Assembly (NCBI GenBank): GCA_026874595.1
Contig: CM049317.1
Coordinates: forward strand, 58,952,118 to 59,016,117
DNA: 64,000 nt
Direction of reading: 5' to 3'
Origin: Sipunculus nudus
Taxonomy: Eukaryota > Annelida > Sipuncula > Golfingiida > Sipunculidae
Shown here in pieces: positions 22,972-33,500 of the stretch; the stretch's first letter is position 1, and every line of letters starts with the position of its first letter. The translations under genes and the position numbers were made by a program. The notes beneath the pieces were generated by a model, which made no database searches, was not told the DNA's origin, and worked only from the letters and a program-made list of their open reading frames with translations.

Positions 22972-23158
22972 CAGGGGCAGATCCAGGATTTTGGAAAAGG
23001 GGGAGTCTAACCCAGAAAGACTAATGAAAACCCTAAAAAAAGTCAGCAGGTCCGAAAAAGGGGGGGTCCAGGCCCCAAAATTATGTCTGAAATCCTTAAA
23101 AAAGGTAACTTCTGACAAAAAAGGGGGGGGTCCGGACCTCTCTCTGGATCCGCTTCTG
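22972..23158. mobile_element. Short MITE-like repeat with GATCCAG termini
   Basis: Left end TCAGGGGCAGATCCAGGATT; right end CTCTGGATCCGCTTCTGA is its imperfect inverse. The interior has GGAAAAGGGGG and GGTCC-AGGCCCC blocks. A related left end is at 32680 (CAGGGGCGGATCCAGGATTT), and a right-end-like block is at 59882-59898. Confidence 0.5.
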
Positions 23159-23159
23159 A

Positions 23160-24360
23160 TTTTATTTTTAATTTTTGCACAGTTTGTCCATAGTTACATG
23201 GAACTGCCCCATTGCATTTTCAACATTTTTCCAAATATAGAAGGGGGAAACCCATACCGGTAACCCTCCCCCTGTACCTGTTATTTAACTTAATTAAAAC
23301 ATGGTTAATAACTGCAATAACAGAACTGAGAGATTTTCATAGATTAAAATAAATATTGAAGTACTAATAAAATATATATATATATCATATGAACTAAGTT
23401 TTCATAATAATAATCAGCCCCCCCCCCCCCCCCGCACTTCTTGATTTTGTGGATGCGCCACTCAGTATGCCCCCCCCCCCCCCTCAATCCTGGCTACGCC
23501 CCTGGCTATATATAGTCTATATATGCTTTCTCAGTTTCACTACTATAAAAATCATACTTGCCAACCTGGAGCTCACTTCGTCGTTAACTTCTAGAAATTT
23601 TAGCTTACAACAATAATTGATCGCATTCAATTAATTCCTATTTGCTAGACTGTGTGTGAAATCTGGTAATTTCGCTGTAAAAAGTGCCGCTATCAAATCA
23701 AATGGAACGCCGGCGTCTAAAGTCCTCACTGACCCATCGCCATCTTGCAATGTTGCATCCGTTACACGAATGACTGTGCTAAAATTTCATGCTCCATATC
23801 CCATATTGAGTTGTTAAATCTTGTCTATCATAACTTCAGACATGTTATCTAACATTCAGAGAAGTAAAATATAATAACCTGCAAGCACGTACGCTTCTTC
23901 CTTCTACTGTCACCTTGTCCCTGTCAGTGTCACTCTGCGTTGCTTGCTTCGAAGCCCTCGTTCAACAGCACATGGAGTTAAAACGCGCAAAAACACATCA
24001 CGTGATAACACGGCCGGGCAGACTCGGGTATATCCGGAAATCTCCGTACGTGGGGGCGGCGGTATTGCCCTCTCGCGGCATTGAAAGAAAATATTATGTT
24101 TAAATTTCCAAAAGGGTGGTTCTCAAAATGAAATAGATTTCACACAGAAAGGTGGAGCTTACCACCCTTTGGGCGTGAGCGATTGGGTGTTTCCATCTGG
24201 AAGCTCTGGGTTTTTAGGAACACCCTTATGTAAAACCTTTACTTCTAACAGTGTAGGCCTATACCATTTGAAGTTTGTGGAAGATTTTGAACTGATCTTC
24301 GAGTGTCTGAGTGAATTTTCTATCGATTTGGGCTGCACGTACTCCATGCTATGTTTACAT
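23160..24360. other. Intergenic; poly-C runs and no supported gene
   Basis: C runs at 23419-23433 and 23470-23482 bracket a GGCTACGCCCCTGGCTA block. 24083-24260 may be the end of a DNA element with TTCTAACAGTGTA at its edge. The remainder has no recognisable coding or RNA feature. Confidence 0.4.
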
Positions 24361-24409
24361 ATACTATTACTAGTATATCCGTTTTGCCCCGTTCGGGCAT
24401 ATATATAGG

Positions 24410-24478
<69 letters not shown>

Positions 24479-24793
24479 CGATAAACACGACGTGTTGACC
24501 TGTACGTGGGATTTTTAGGTAATCATGGCCGGGATTTCCTAGGGGACTTTCCCTGGTATTTTTAGAGTCAGCTATAACCACGGGGGTTCAGATTAATGAT
24601 AATATTTTATTACTGTTGTGTCCCGCCTGCATAACACTGTAGAGATAATCAGAAGTTATATCACGGTAAGAACAGGATGGTCGTACACACACAAACATAT
24701 ACACACGCACAAACTTACGCGTTTGTCAATATATAATATACGATGACCAGAACATTGGCATTGGCTCAAGATTATTAACAGTGATCGACGCTG

Positions 24794-24848
<55 letters not shown>

Positions 24849-25300
24849 AGCAGTAGGTTATTCCCGACAGCTCATCTTCTAAACCCCGTTATTGGCCCCA
24901 CCAGGAGAGTAAGCGTTCATCCCCGTTAGTGTGTAGGTGTGTTTATGTGTATGAGAGAGTGTGTGTTTGATCACAACATTATCCACGTATTCTTGAACGG
25001 AATCTTATGAAATTTTCAGGGCCTTTCATCAATTGGCTAGTGAAGAATCGATTACATTTCGGTGTGGATCCGGTATATGGTCAAGCTTCAGGAACGCTTC
25101 AAAGGAATATTCAAAAATGTACAATCACATATGTGCACGAATTAACCTGGGAATACGGGCCGAATAAGTGAATGCAAACAAGGTTTTGGAAGCCCCAGCA
25201 TTCCGGAGGCTTGCATTCCCCTCATGAGAATTATGCAAATTTCTAGTTTAATTTTAAGAATCTATTGGTCATAAGTTCATGGCAATCAATTTATTACTGG
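24361..25300 (-). repeat. Microsatellite-bearing dispersed repeat, copy 1
   Basis: Inverse orientation to the copies at 47880-48260 and 56220-56550. The order is (TA)n at 24411-24476, CACGGTAAGnACAGGATGGTCG, a second (TA)n at 24796-24846, a CCACCAGGAGAGTAAGCG block, a GT-rich tract, GGAATCTTATGAAATTTTCA, a GGATCCGG block, then ACCTGGGAATACGGGCCGAA. A second copy begins about 1 kb later. Confidence 0.75.
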
Positions 25301-25359
25301 GAGCATATGAATTGGCCTTTATAGAAAAGTGACGGTTGAAGTCTGGTAGTTTAACATAT

Positions 25360-25741
25360 ATCCGTTTTGCCCTCATGGGCATTATACGTGTTATCTAGTA
25401 CACGTAAACATTGGACCTTGCCCTTGAATGATCCCGGGGGATTTCCTTGGGAATTTTCATTGTACGGTATTTGTATCAGATTTGACTACAGGGGTTCATT
25501 AATAATATGATTAGGACTATTATATTACGTTTTTGGCTAGGATAACACTTAAGGGCCATTCAGCAGCAATATCACGGTAAGGACAGGATGGTCGCACACA
25601 CGTACATACACACACAAACGCGATCATCAATATATACAATGACCAAAACATTGGCTCAAGATTATTAACAATGAAACGCTGCTATATATACCACCAATAG
25701 GTTATAACCTATAACCAGTTATTGGAATTTGCAGGTATATA
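25360..25741 (-). repeat. Microsatellite-bearing repeat, copy 2, left part
   Basis: Matches copy 1 from ATATCCGTTTTGCCC through ATCACGGTAAGGACAGGATG and the TATATACCA block, then breaks at 25742. The rest of this copy resumes at about 28402 (AACCTGGGAATATAGGCCGA), so the sequence between is an insertion. Confidence 0.75.
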
Positions 25742-26170
25742 TGTAGCGAATGTTAAGTCGGGAGAACAGCCGGCTTGTCTCCCCTGCGTAATATTTCTTC
25801 TCTTTTCCCTTCACTATGGCATTGTTAGCATTGTCGTCTTGGCGACACTGTCACCGGAAACCGTTTTAATCTGTCTCTCTGGTTGACTCCCCTGAATAGA
25901 TATAATTTTTCAGATTAATCATTTAATATAGTTCTCTATCATTAAAGTTTAGATTTATATTTAATAGAGGTCAGAATAAAGGCGATACAATTATTATATG
26001 TATAGATCCCCACCATCTCGGGATTTGCCGAAGATGTCCGTACTGAACGGCTATGTGGCATGAAACCTTCCCTGACCGGTTTTTGAGAAACCTAAAGCAA
26101 CAATAGGACAGGTCGCATGGCATGGGTACTTGGGCGTGACGTGCCCCTACTGACGATCCCGTTAGGGACA

Positions 26171-26240
26171 TCACGTCAGTCCAGCCTCATGTCATGCTTT
26201 CGACAACACGTCGATTCTGATCTTGTCCACTTTGTTGCAG
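26171..26240 (+). repeat. 70-bp direct repeat, copy 1
   Basis: Nearly identical to 28231-28300, including GTCCAGCCTCATGTCATGCT and CTTGTCCACTTTGTTGCAG. After it the two copies diverge at once: GTAGGTAAA here and AATAAACAG there. Confidence 0.9.
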
Positions 26241-26525
26241 GTAGGTAAAATTATTTTCAAAATGTTGTAGATAGATGCCAAAGTATAAACTGAATGTCAA
26301 TATAATATTCCCTAATTAATATTGAATATTATATATTTTCTATCTGGGTGCTTTAATTATATATCCTTGTAAGATTATCGTTATTACTACGGGACCTCTG
26401 AACCTTCGACCTCGAGTTATTTGGGTGCACGGGAAACCCCGTGAAATATTCCTGTAAATCTTTAAAGGGACCCACACCACAAGTCAATATGCCAAATTAA
26501 TGCTGACCTCTAAAAGAGCATTACC

Positions 26526-26594
26526 ACGTGTACAAATAATTTCCACGTGTCTAGATAATCTCCACGTGTTCCGATAGAATTCCACGTGGAACTG
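26526..26594. promoter_or_regulatory. Cluster of four CACGTG E-boxes at 19-20-bp spacing
   Basis: CACGTG occurs four times within 69 bp, each preceded by C, separated by 13, 13 and 14 bases of AT-rich sequence. CACGTG is the known core for bHLH-zip factors of the USF/MYC type. The even spacing could instead mean a decayed 19-bp tandem repeat. The nearest possible gene is the minus-strand exon at 27244-27441, but the cluster would lie downstream of it. Confidence 0.45.
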
Positions 26595-26966
26595 AAAGAA
26601 TGGCCAATAAACGAATTATATCTGTACCGGTACTTCTAACCTCCGTTATTTCCGTCTATCCATCATTTTCCCCCCACTCCTAAGGCATCAGCAATATTTA
26701 AAAATAAGCTTGAAAATGCATAGAATTGAGTGAACAGGATTTAAAACATAACAGAACTAATTGTAACACTCGTATTGAATAATTCTATAAAATCGTATTT
26801 TCTTTTATAAAATATAATGAGAAAATGGGTCTACGGCATAAATATGAGTAAAGAGAAAATGGTTCTACAGCAACGGCCTTCTCTCAAACAAACGCAGACG
26901 TTATGACTATAACCGTGCTGCCGTCTATCGGTGGATGCTCGCACTAATTCGAGCTAACCCATAACC

Positions 26967-26987
26967 CCCCCCCCCCCCCCCCCCCCC
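26967..26987. repeat. Poly-C run
   Basis: About 21 consecutive C bases followed by a pyrimidine tract. Confidence 0.85.
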
Positions 26988-27243
26988 TTCTCTCTTTTAT
27001 TTTGGACAACTTGAATTACCACGAAATGTTAGCGAAATGTATAAGAAATTCCTACAAACGTTCATAAACCTCGCATAAACGTATTTTAAACTTAAACCAC
27101 TTAGCATTGTGGCAGAACTCACTGTGGGAATATGCCAAGTTACTTTCAACCTAAAAAATCTGATCCTGTAAATAAAAGTACGATCCTATGCATTAAAAGT
27201 ACCAGAACCACTGACCAATGACGGACTCCCAGTAACTTTCCAC

Positions 27244-27441
27244 TTAATTATTGATTTTGAACCTCACCTTTGATAGCCCTGCTGCAAAATTCACGTTAAA
27301 TTCATACACAACTTTCACCAAGCGTTCTGCGCCTGGCGATGTTGATGATTCGTCATCGGGAACCACCTGTTTGCGCGCGGCGGCCTCGTTGTTCTCGCCC
27401 GCTGTTCCCTTTATAAACCATTCCCCTTTCATAACACACAT
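27244..27441 (-). CDS. Possible first coding exon, unrecognised
   Basis: On the minus strand an ATG (complement of 27432-27430) opens MKGEWFIKGTAGENNEAAAR, and the frame continues to FNVNFAAGLSK, where a consensus donor AAG/GTGAGG follows. The exon is GC-rich compared with its surroundings and has balanced residue use. It lies within the 2.66-kb insertion, so it could be cargo or element sequence. No downstream exon was identified and no family recognised. Confidence 0.3.
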   Translation of the reverse strand: MCVMKGEWFIKGTAGENNEAAARKQVVPDDESSTSPGAERLVKVVYEFNVNFAAGLSKVRFKINN

Positions 27442-28230
27442 TAGTCCTTCTATTTATTATGTTACGATTATTATGTTACGAAGTAATGTTAATATGGGTG
27501 ATCAACCAAAGATATCCCATACCTACAAGTAAATAAATATTTACCGAGGTAGATTTCTTGAATTTCCTAGGGGAGATAAACAACCATTATCCGTCCCTCC
27601 AAATATAGTGGGATACCCCCTTCGCTCTTCCATCATAGACTCCCAGAAAATAACCACCCCGAATGTTTTCACTAAGAAATTTACTACAATCATTGGTCAT
27701 ATTTATATTTTACCTTGTAATAGCATAATTACTTTGAATGATAACAATATAAAACATTATGTACTTAAGAATGATACTTAGCCTAGATGTTTCACATTTG
27801 TATACTTAATGTATGTTATTATAGATAAAAGATATAAACGATGTGAAATCTTAGTGGTATTGTTTGTGTATAGTTGTACACAAACATAATGTGTATGAAT
27901 AGTTAGATGTAAACAAATATAAAACTAGATGAGGGTTTGAGATAAAGATTGATAGATATGTACAAACAAGATGTTAGATAGTATGAGACTAGTTGTTTAA
28001 AAGATATGTATAATAACATGGTTATAATAATAACATGGTTATAATAACATGCAGTGAAGATTTCAGGTAAACCTACCTTAATGAATATCTTGTGTACTTG
28101 TTGCAGATGCATACATTGCATTTGAGTATATTTATATACAGTTTAATAAGCAATCCAGTATTTGTAAACAATAAGTTGAGTACCTTTATATACATTATAA
28201 TGAGCAGTCCAATATTTGTAAACAATATGA

Positions 28231-28300
28231 TCACGTGAGTCCAGCCTCATGTCATGCTTTCGACAACACGTCGATTCTGATCTTGTCCACTTTGTTGCAG
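28231..28300 (+). repeat. 70-bp direct repeat, copy 2
   Basis: Partner of 26171-26240, directly followed by AATAAA and the right-hand end of the insertion. Confidence 0.9.
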
Positions 28301-28401
28301 AATAAACAGTTGTCAAGTGTCAGCTGCGTGTCGTTTACCATTTGTGTGTGTGCGAGTGGGCCACGAACCAGACCCCGCCTTACCGCCCGCCCGCGACATA
28401 T

Positions 28402-28580
28402 ATATTCAAGGATAATTCACAAATGTACAATCACTTTTTCACAAAAGAACCTGGGAATATAGGCCGAATAAGTGAAAATAAACACGGTTTTGGGTGCATC
28501 CACCACCCCCCTCCAACACACATTTCGGAGTCTTGCATTTCATATAGAATATTGATACCTGTATTGATTTAAAAATGTGT
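28402..28580 (-). repeat. Microsatellite-bearing repeat, copy 2, right part
   Basis: Continues the copy broken at 25741. AAATGTACAATCAC, ACCTGGGAATATAGGCCGAA and CGGAGTCTTGCATT match 25117-25220 of copy 1. Confidence 0.75.
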
Positions 28581-29077
28581 TTGTAATAATTTAAATGTAA
28601 AATACAGCCAAATTATTATTGGGAACAAATGAATTCATATGATTCTTCACTTTAAACATATAAATGGTTATTTGCTGGTTATTTGTTATTAAAGCACGGA
28701 GTGATATCATACATGCGTCATTTTGCAAAACAGTTCTTGTTGCACCCGCTGATTGTTGTTAATTAGTTGTCATAAGACATAGTTAAGAATAGCAATGCCT
28801 AAAAAATGCCTACAAATCTACTGAATGACTAGATTTTAGCAGCGCTGGTTGATTTGTCATCCTGCTTGGGCAAAAGAAAATTAACATTTTAGCAGTGAAC
28901 TCTGAAAGTATACTATGGTTATGAAATCTAGTACCTATTGGAACTGGAACCTCCATGTATTTTCCTCTATTTTTGATATACATCATTGATGAGATATATA
29001 TTTTAGATAAATTCATATCTGAGATGTTGAAGGTATTTTTAAAATCCATGCATGAATGTCTCATACCTTCAGACACA

Positions 29078-29141
<64 letters not shown>

Positions 29142-29188
29142 TAATAATAACAATAATCATTTAATGATAATGTTATTATTGGTATAAC

Positions 29189-29234
<46 letters not shown>

Positions 29235-30298
29235 TATCTTTTATTATTTATAAGTACATTGATATGATAATAACAATAACTTTATATTCAGTTCAAATGT
29301 AAAATGTATTGGTGTTATTATTTTTTTTTTTAGTAGTACAGACGAAGCCGCTTAATTGCTTTTGTCAAGCAAATTTGTTGCAATTAACCGAAGTTGCATT
29401 TAGGCGAAGTTCACCGTCAATCATGTGCAAGGGGAAGCCGAATGATCGATTGGACCGCCGAATATCTAATTAATTTAGCATTTGTTTTGTAACACTATTC
29501 GTATTGTGATAAAGAAGTAGAGATTGTTGCGTTTGCGCTTGCCACTCATGACTGAATAGTGACATGATTCGAAATTTGCTGTTTTTTATAGAAGAGATGT
29601 TTTGACAAGACATAACGAACATAAGGGGTTAACAATGTAAGTTAATATAAGAGCCTTTGACAATTTTATTATGAGTACCATTAAAGGAACAAACCATGGG
29701 ACAGCTAGCACACAAAGTTTGTTTTACTAATTAAGAGTTGCTTTCGTGATCAAGGTGTTTAATATGCGTGGTGTATTTTTAACCTACCATTGTTAACCCA
29801 CTTCAAAGAGATGTGCTGTGACCGTATCGAACTGCATCACCGAGGACAGGTTAATTAAGGTCCTTTGTACACATGTGCACCTGCTGTTATCACAGCGGCT
29901 ACTTTTGAACTTCCGGTCAATGATCATTGTTTGGATAACACAAACACTACTCATCGAATCATTGAAGTACTTGCATTTAACGTGAGTTAACTACCTTTCT
30001 GCCCATGTTCCCTTGCGTTAATAGGAAGTTTGCGAATATGAGGCTTCCGATTATGCGGCGCGTTTTTGATGAAAGCATATAGGAAATGGTTTTGGTTTTC
30101 AGAATTTCTTGCAAATAAGCGGCATTTTCTGTTAACCGACTTGCAAATAAGTGGCGTCGTCTGTATTTGTTATTTTCCTAATTATTTATTATTTATAATT
30201 TATAAATACATAACTTTGATCGATTACATTACATCTGAATGGACTCGCAGCCGTTAGAGAATGTATCTTAAAGAATTACATATATGTTGTGTTGGCAG
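28581..30298. other. Upstream region of the lectin gene with (TA)n and (TTA)n
   Basis: (TA)n runs about 29080-29138 and (TTA)n about 29183-29234. 29335-30250 is non-repetitive and contains several GCCGCTTA/GCGG-type words, but no clear TATA box. Transcription of the lectin gene may start here, since ATG at 30299 directly follows TTGTGTTGGCAG, which could be the acceptor of a 5' untranslated intron. Confidence 0.4.
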
Positions 30299-30365
30299 AT
30301 GAATGACATGAGAAAGAAAATCCCGACAATGATCATCTTTGTGATGCTGTTAGCAGCAGCTGTCG
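30299..30365 (+). CDS. Lectin gene exon 1: signal peptide
   Basis: Encodes MNDMRKKIPTMIIFVMLLAA then AV: a basic start and a hydrophobic core, typical of a secretory signal. Ends in phase 1 at donor G/GTAAGT. The long distance to exon 2 makes the link the least certain junction of the model. Confidence 0.65.
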
Positions 30366-30523
30366 GTAAGTTTTGTAGTTTACATATGAATATAAATTAA
30401 AAAGAAAAATGTTAGGGACAAACATAGGTTTGGGAGTTATATATAGTAACATTTCAGGTGGGAGATGGGCGTAGTTTTCTTAACTGTCCTCCACTTCAAC
30501 CACACACACATACACACACACAC

Positions 30524-30561
<38 letters not shown>

Positions 30562-33500
30562 GTAATGTTCAGTATTCAACGGTGACAATCATCGATGATG
30601 ATGATGTTGGTGATGGGTGAGTGTATTTGTAAATGTAGAAAGTAATTTTGTTTGACCAATCAAGCGACACATTCCTCCGCAAACACCTGTATCTGCAACC
30701 AGGCTGGTCTGAATATTTAATTAACCCATACCCCTACTCCACATAAATTTTATTAAAAAAATAGGCATAAATTTTTACAAATACTTATTGGCCACCCATC
30801 CAAATGTTCCATGACAGTTGAGAAGAAATAGACGAAAGTTTGGAGATTACATGTTGTGATGAATTGATAAAAATAAAGACTGATGGTGACTTAAATATGT
30901 GTGGTAATGATGTGAAGATACGGGGGAGGGGAATGGTTCTGAAACCCATCGCCAAAGAAGAATCTGGAAAGTAGAAGACATATGATATATACCTATTGCC
31001 AAAAAGCAGCGCCTGATTTTGCGTCTTCGTTCCTATATATACCTCTGCATGCAGAAACATAAAGTCTAATGGAATTCCTGGCAACGCTGTTAACCTATCC
31101 CCGGACGTTTCACTCCCCCTCCCTTCCCCATCCTTTTTTAGCTCAGTTGACTGTAAAAATCTCCTTGGAAACCAGAAATTAGGTCTCTGTTACCCATATC
31201 CTTCGAGCTATAGGGCCCCAAAGTACCCCCAAGAATAGTAAAAAAATTCATACAAAAACTTCAATATCTCATTAACTACATCACTGATGGTCATGATTTT
31301 TGGCCTGCATATTGATCATGAGATGTTTCATCAATATCTGAAGACTGGTGGCGCCACCTGTATTTTTCGATTCTTTATGAATTGTTTTCTCTATTTTTGA
31401 GACCTTTAAAAATGTGAACATCTGTTAACATGGCACAAATCGTAAAGACAGGACCTAGAATCTTCATTCTTGACACCTATGAAAAGTCTCCATGGAAACC
31501 TGAAATAAGGTCTCTGTTACCCATATCCTTTGAGCTATGGCACTCTAAAGTACAGCTCAGAATAATGGAAAATTTGATGCAAAAGCTGAAGTATCTGAAC
31601 AACTAATGCAGAGATCACAATAATTGTTTGCATGGATATTGATCATGGAGTGTTTCTTCAGTTTCTGCAGACTAGTGGCACCACCTGTATTTGTTCAGGG
31701 CTTTTTACGAATATTTTTCTCTATTTTTGAGACCCTTAAAGTTATGAACATCTGTTATCAGGGCACAAATCATAACAACTGGACCTAGAATCTTCATTCT
31801 TTACACACAGGGAGACCCATGAAAAGTCTTTATAAAAACCTGAAATTAGGTCTCTGTTACCCATATCCTTAAAGCTGTATGGCTCCAAAATACTCCCCAG
31901 AATAATGAAAAATTTGATACAAAAACTGCAGTATCTCAATAACTACAACACTGATGGTCATGATTTTTCGAATACATAATGATCATGGGGTGTTCCATCA
32001 GTTTCTGCAGAATTTTTTCTCTATTTTTGAGACCTTTAAAGATGTGGTTATCTGTCAACAGGGTACAAATAGTAACAACTGGACCTAGAATCTTTATTCT
32101 TGTCATGCAAGGAGGCCCATGAAAAGTGTCTGTGGAAACCTGAAATTAGATCTCTGTTTCCCATATCCTTCAGGCTATAGGACTCCGAAGTATCCCTCAG
32201 AATAATGGAAAATTTGATACAAAAGCTGAAGTATCTGAACAACTAATGCAGAGATCACCATGATCATTTGCATGTATATTGACCATTAAGTGTTTTTATT
32301 AGTTTCTGCAGACTGGTTGAGCCACCTGAATTTTTTTAAGTTTACGCATTTTTTCTCTATTTTTGAAATATATATAAATGCAGACACAATCTTGGCCTGT
32401 TGGTTAATCTGTTTGATGCTTCAGTTGAATGGGTATATATTACCATTCAGATGATAAAATTTCCTTTTGCGAATCTCTTCCCAGTCAGCTGAGCGTCATG
32501 ACCCATGGGTCACTTGTTCTTACATCCTTTATCCAATCCTGATCTTACTTTCCAATCAACTTCATTAATCAGGAGGTCTCCATAGCAATATTTTGCCTAT
32601 TCTTTCACATTATCAGTTTTGCTTTATACAAAAGTTTCCCCAGCAAAACCATTGAAGTCTCAGTATCTCGCATACAGTTACAGGGGCGGATCCAGGATTT
32701 AGAAAAGAAGGGGTCGTGGTGGTGGTGGTGGTGGTGGGGGGGGGGGGTCCAGGCCACAAACATTTGTCTGAACCCCTTAAAAAAGAGAACACACTAAAAA
32801 AGAGAACAAATTTAAAAGAGAACACACTATTTTTTCATGTTAATTCGACATAACTGATTAGGCCCCTTTTATCACTCTAGCCCTTACTACATTACATATG
32901 CAGCATAGGTATCCAGGACCCTGTTGCAAAAGAGAGAGCACTGGAACTACTGCCCATGAACGTTTAAAGTAACAACATCGTCCAAATAATTCCCCCCCCC
33001 CAAAAAAAAAAAAATCTCAAAGTTCTCATATGAATTGCATGAACTTCTTTTGGAAAAAAGGTCACAGACCGTGCAAATGAAGTGAAAACATTTTTTGGAG
33101 GGTCTGTTTATATTTGAAGATGTTCTGCAGGAAAACAAAAGAAACTGCAGGTAAAAAGAACGGATTGAGGTGGATCCTGATCGAGATCCAAATTCCATTT
33201 GTACCGATGCATTACAAAATTAATTCATGTTCTTTTGTCCAAGGCCCATTCTTTCACAAATGTTCAATACAATGCATTGAGAACTTACGGAGAAATGGCT
33301 CAAACATAAATAAGTCATCAAACACGGCCCGTCACATAACCTCATGTCACTGTTGGCGGAGGCAATCGCTAATTGTTATCATTTAAATAAGGAGCGCATC
33401 ATGCGTTATCAGTTATGACAGAAATGCATGCCTTCATGCCCTAACACAGTTAACGCACGAAAGCAGACTTTGCCTCTACTGATACACTGAACTGGAAATA

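Larger units (their letters stand above)
25742..28401. mobile_element. 2.66-kb insertion, LTR-like ends, inside copy 2
   Basis: Interrupts the repeat described above. The left edge reads TGTAGCGAATGTTAAGTCGG and the right edge ends GCCCGCCCGCGACA, giving the TG...CA ends of long terminal repeats. TATA lies on both sides, but the target is itself a TA run. AATAAA at 28301 followed by a GT-rich tract resembles an R-U5 region. A 70-bp direct repeat (26171-26240 and 28231-28300) lies inside. No reverse transcriptase or gag was found, so this is a deleted or composite element. The LTR assignment is inference. Confidence 0.5.

Noticed and set aside
28955-29164. Frames ending in long IY repeats
   Set aside because: Translation of a (TA)n microsatellite.
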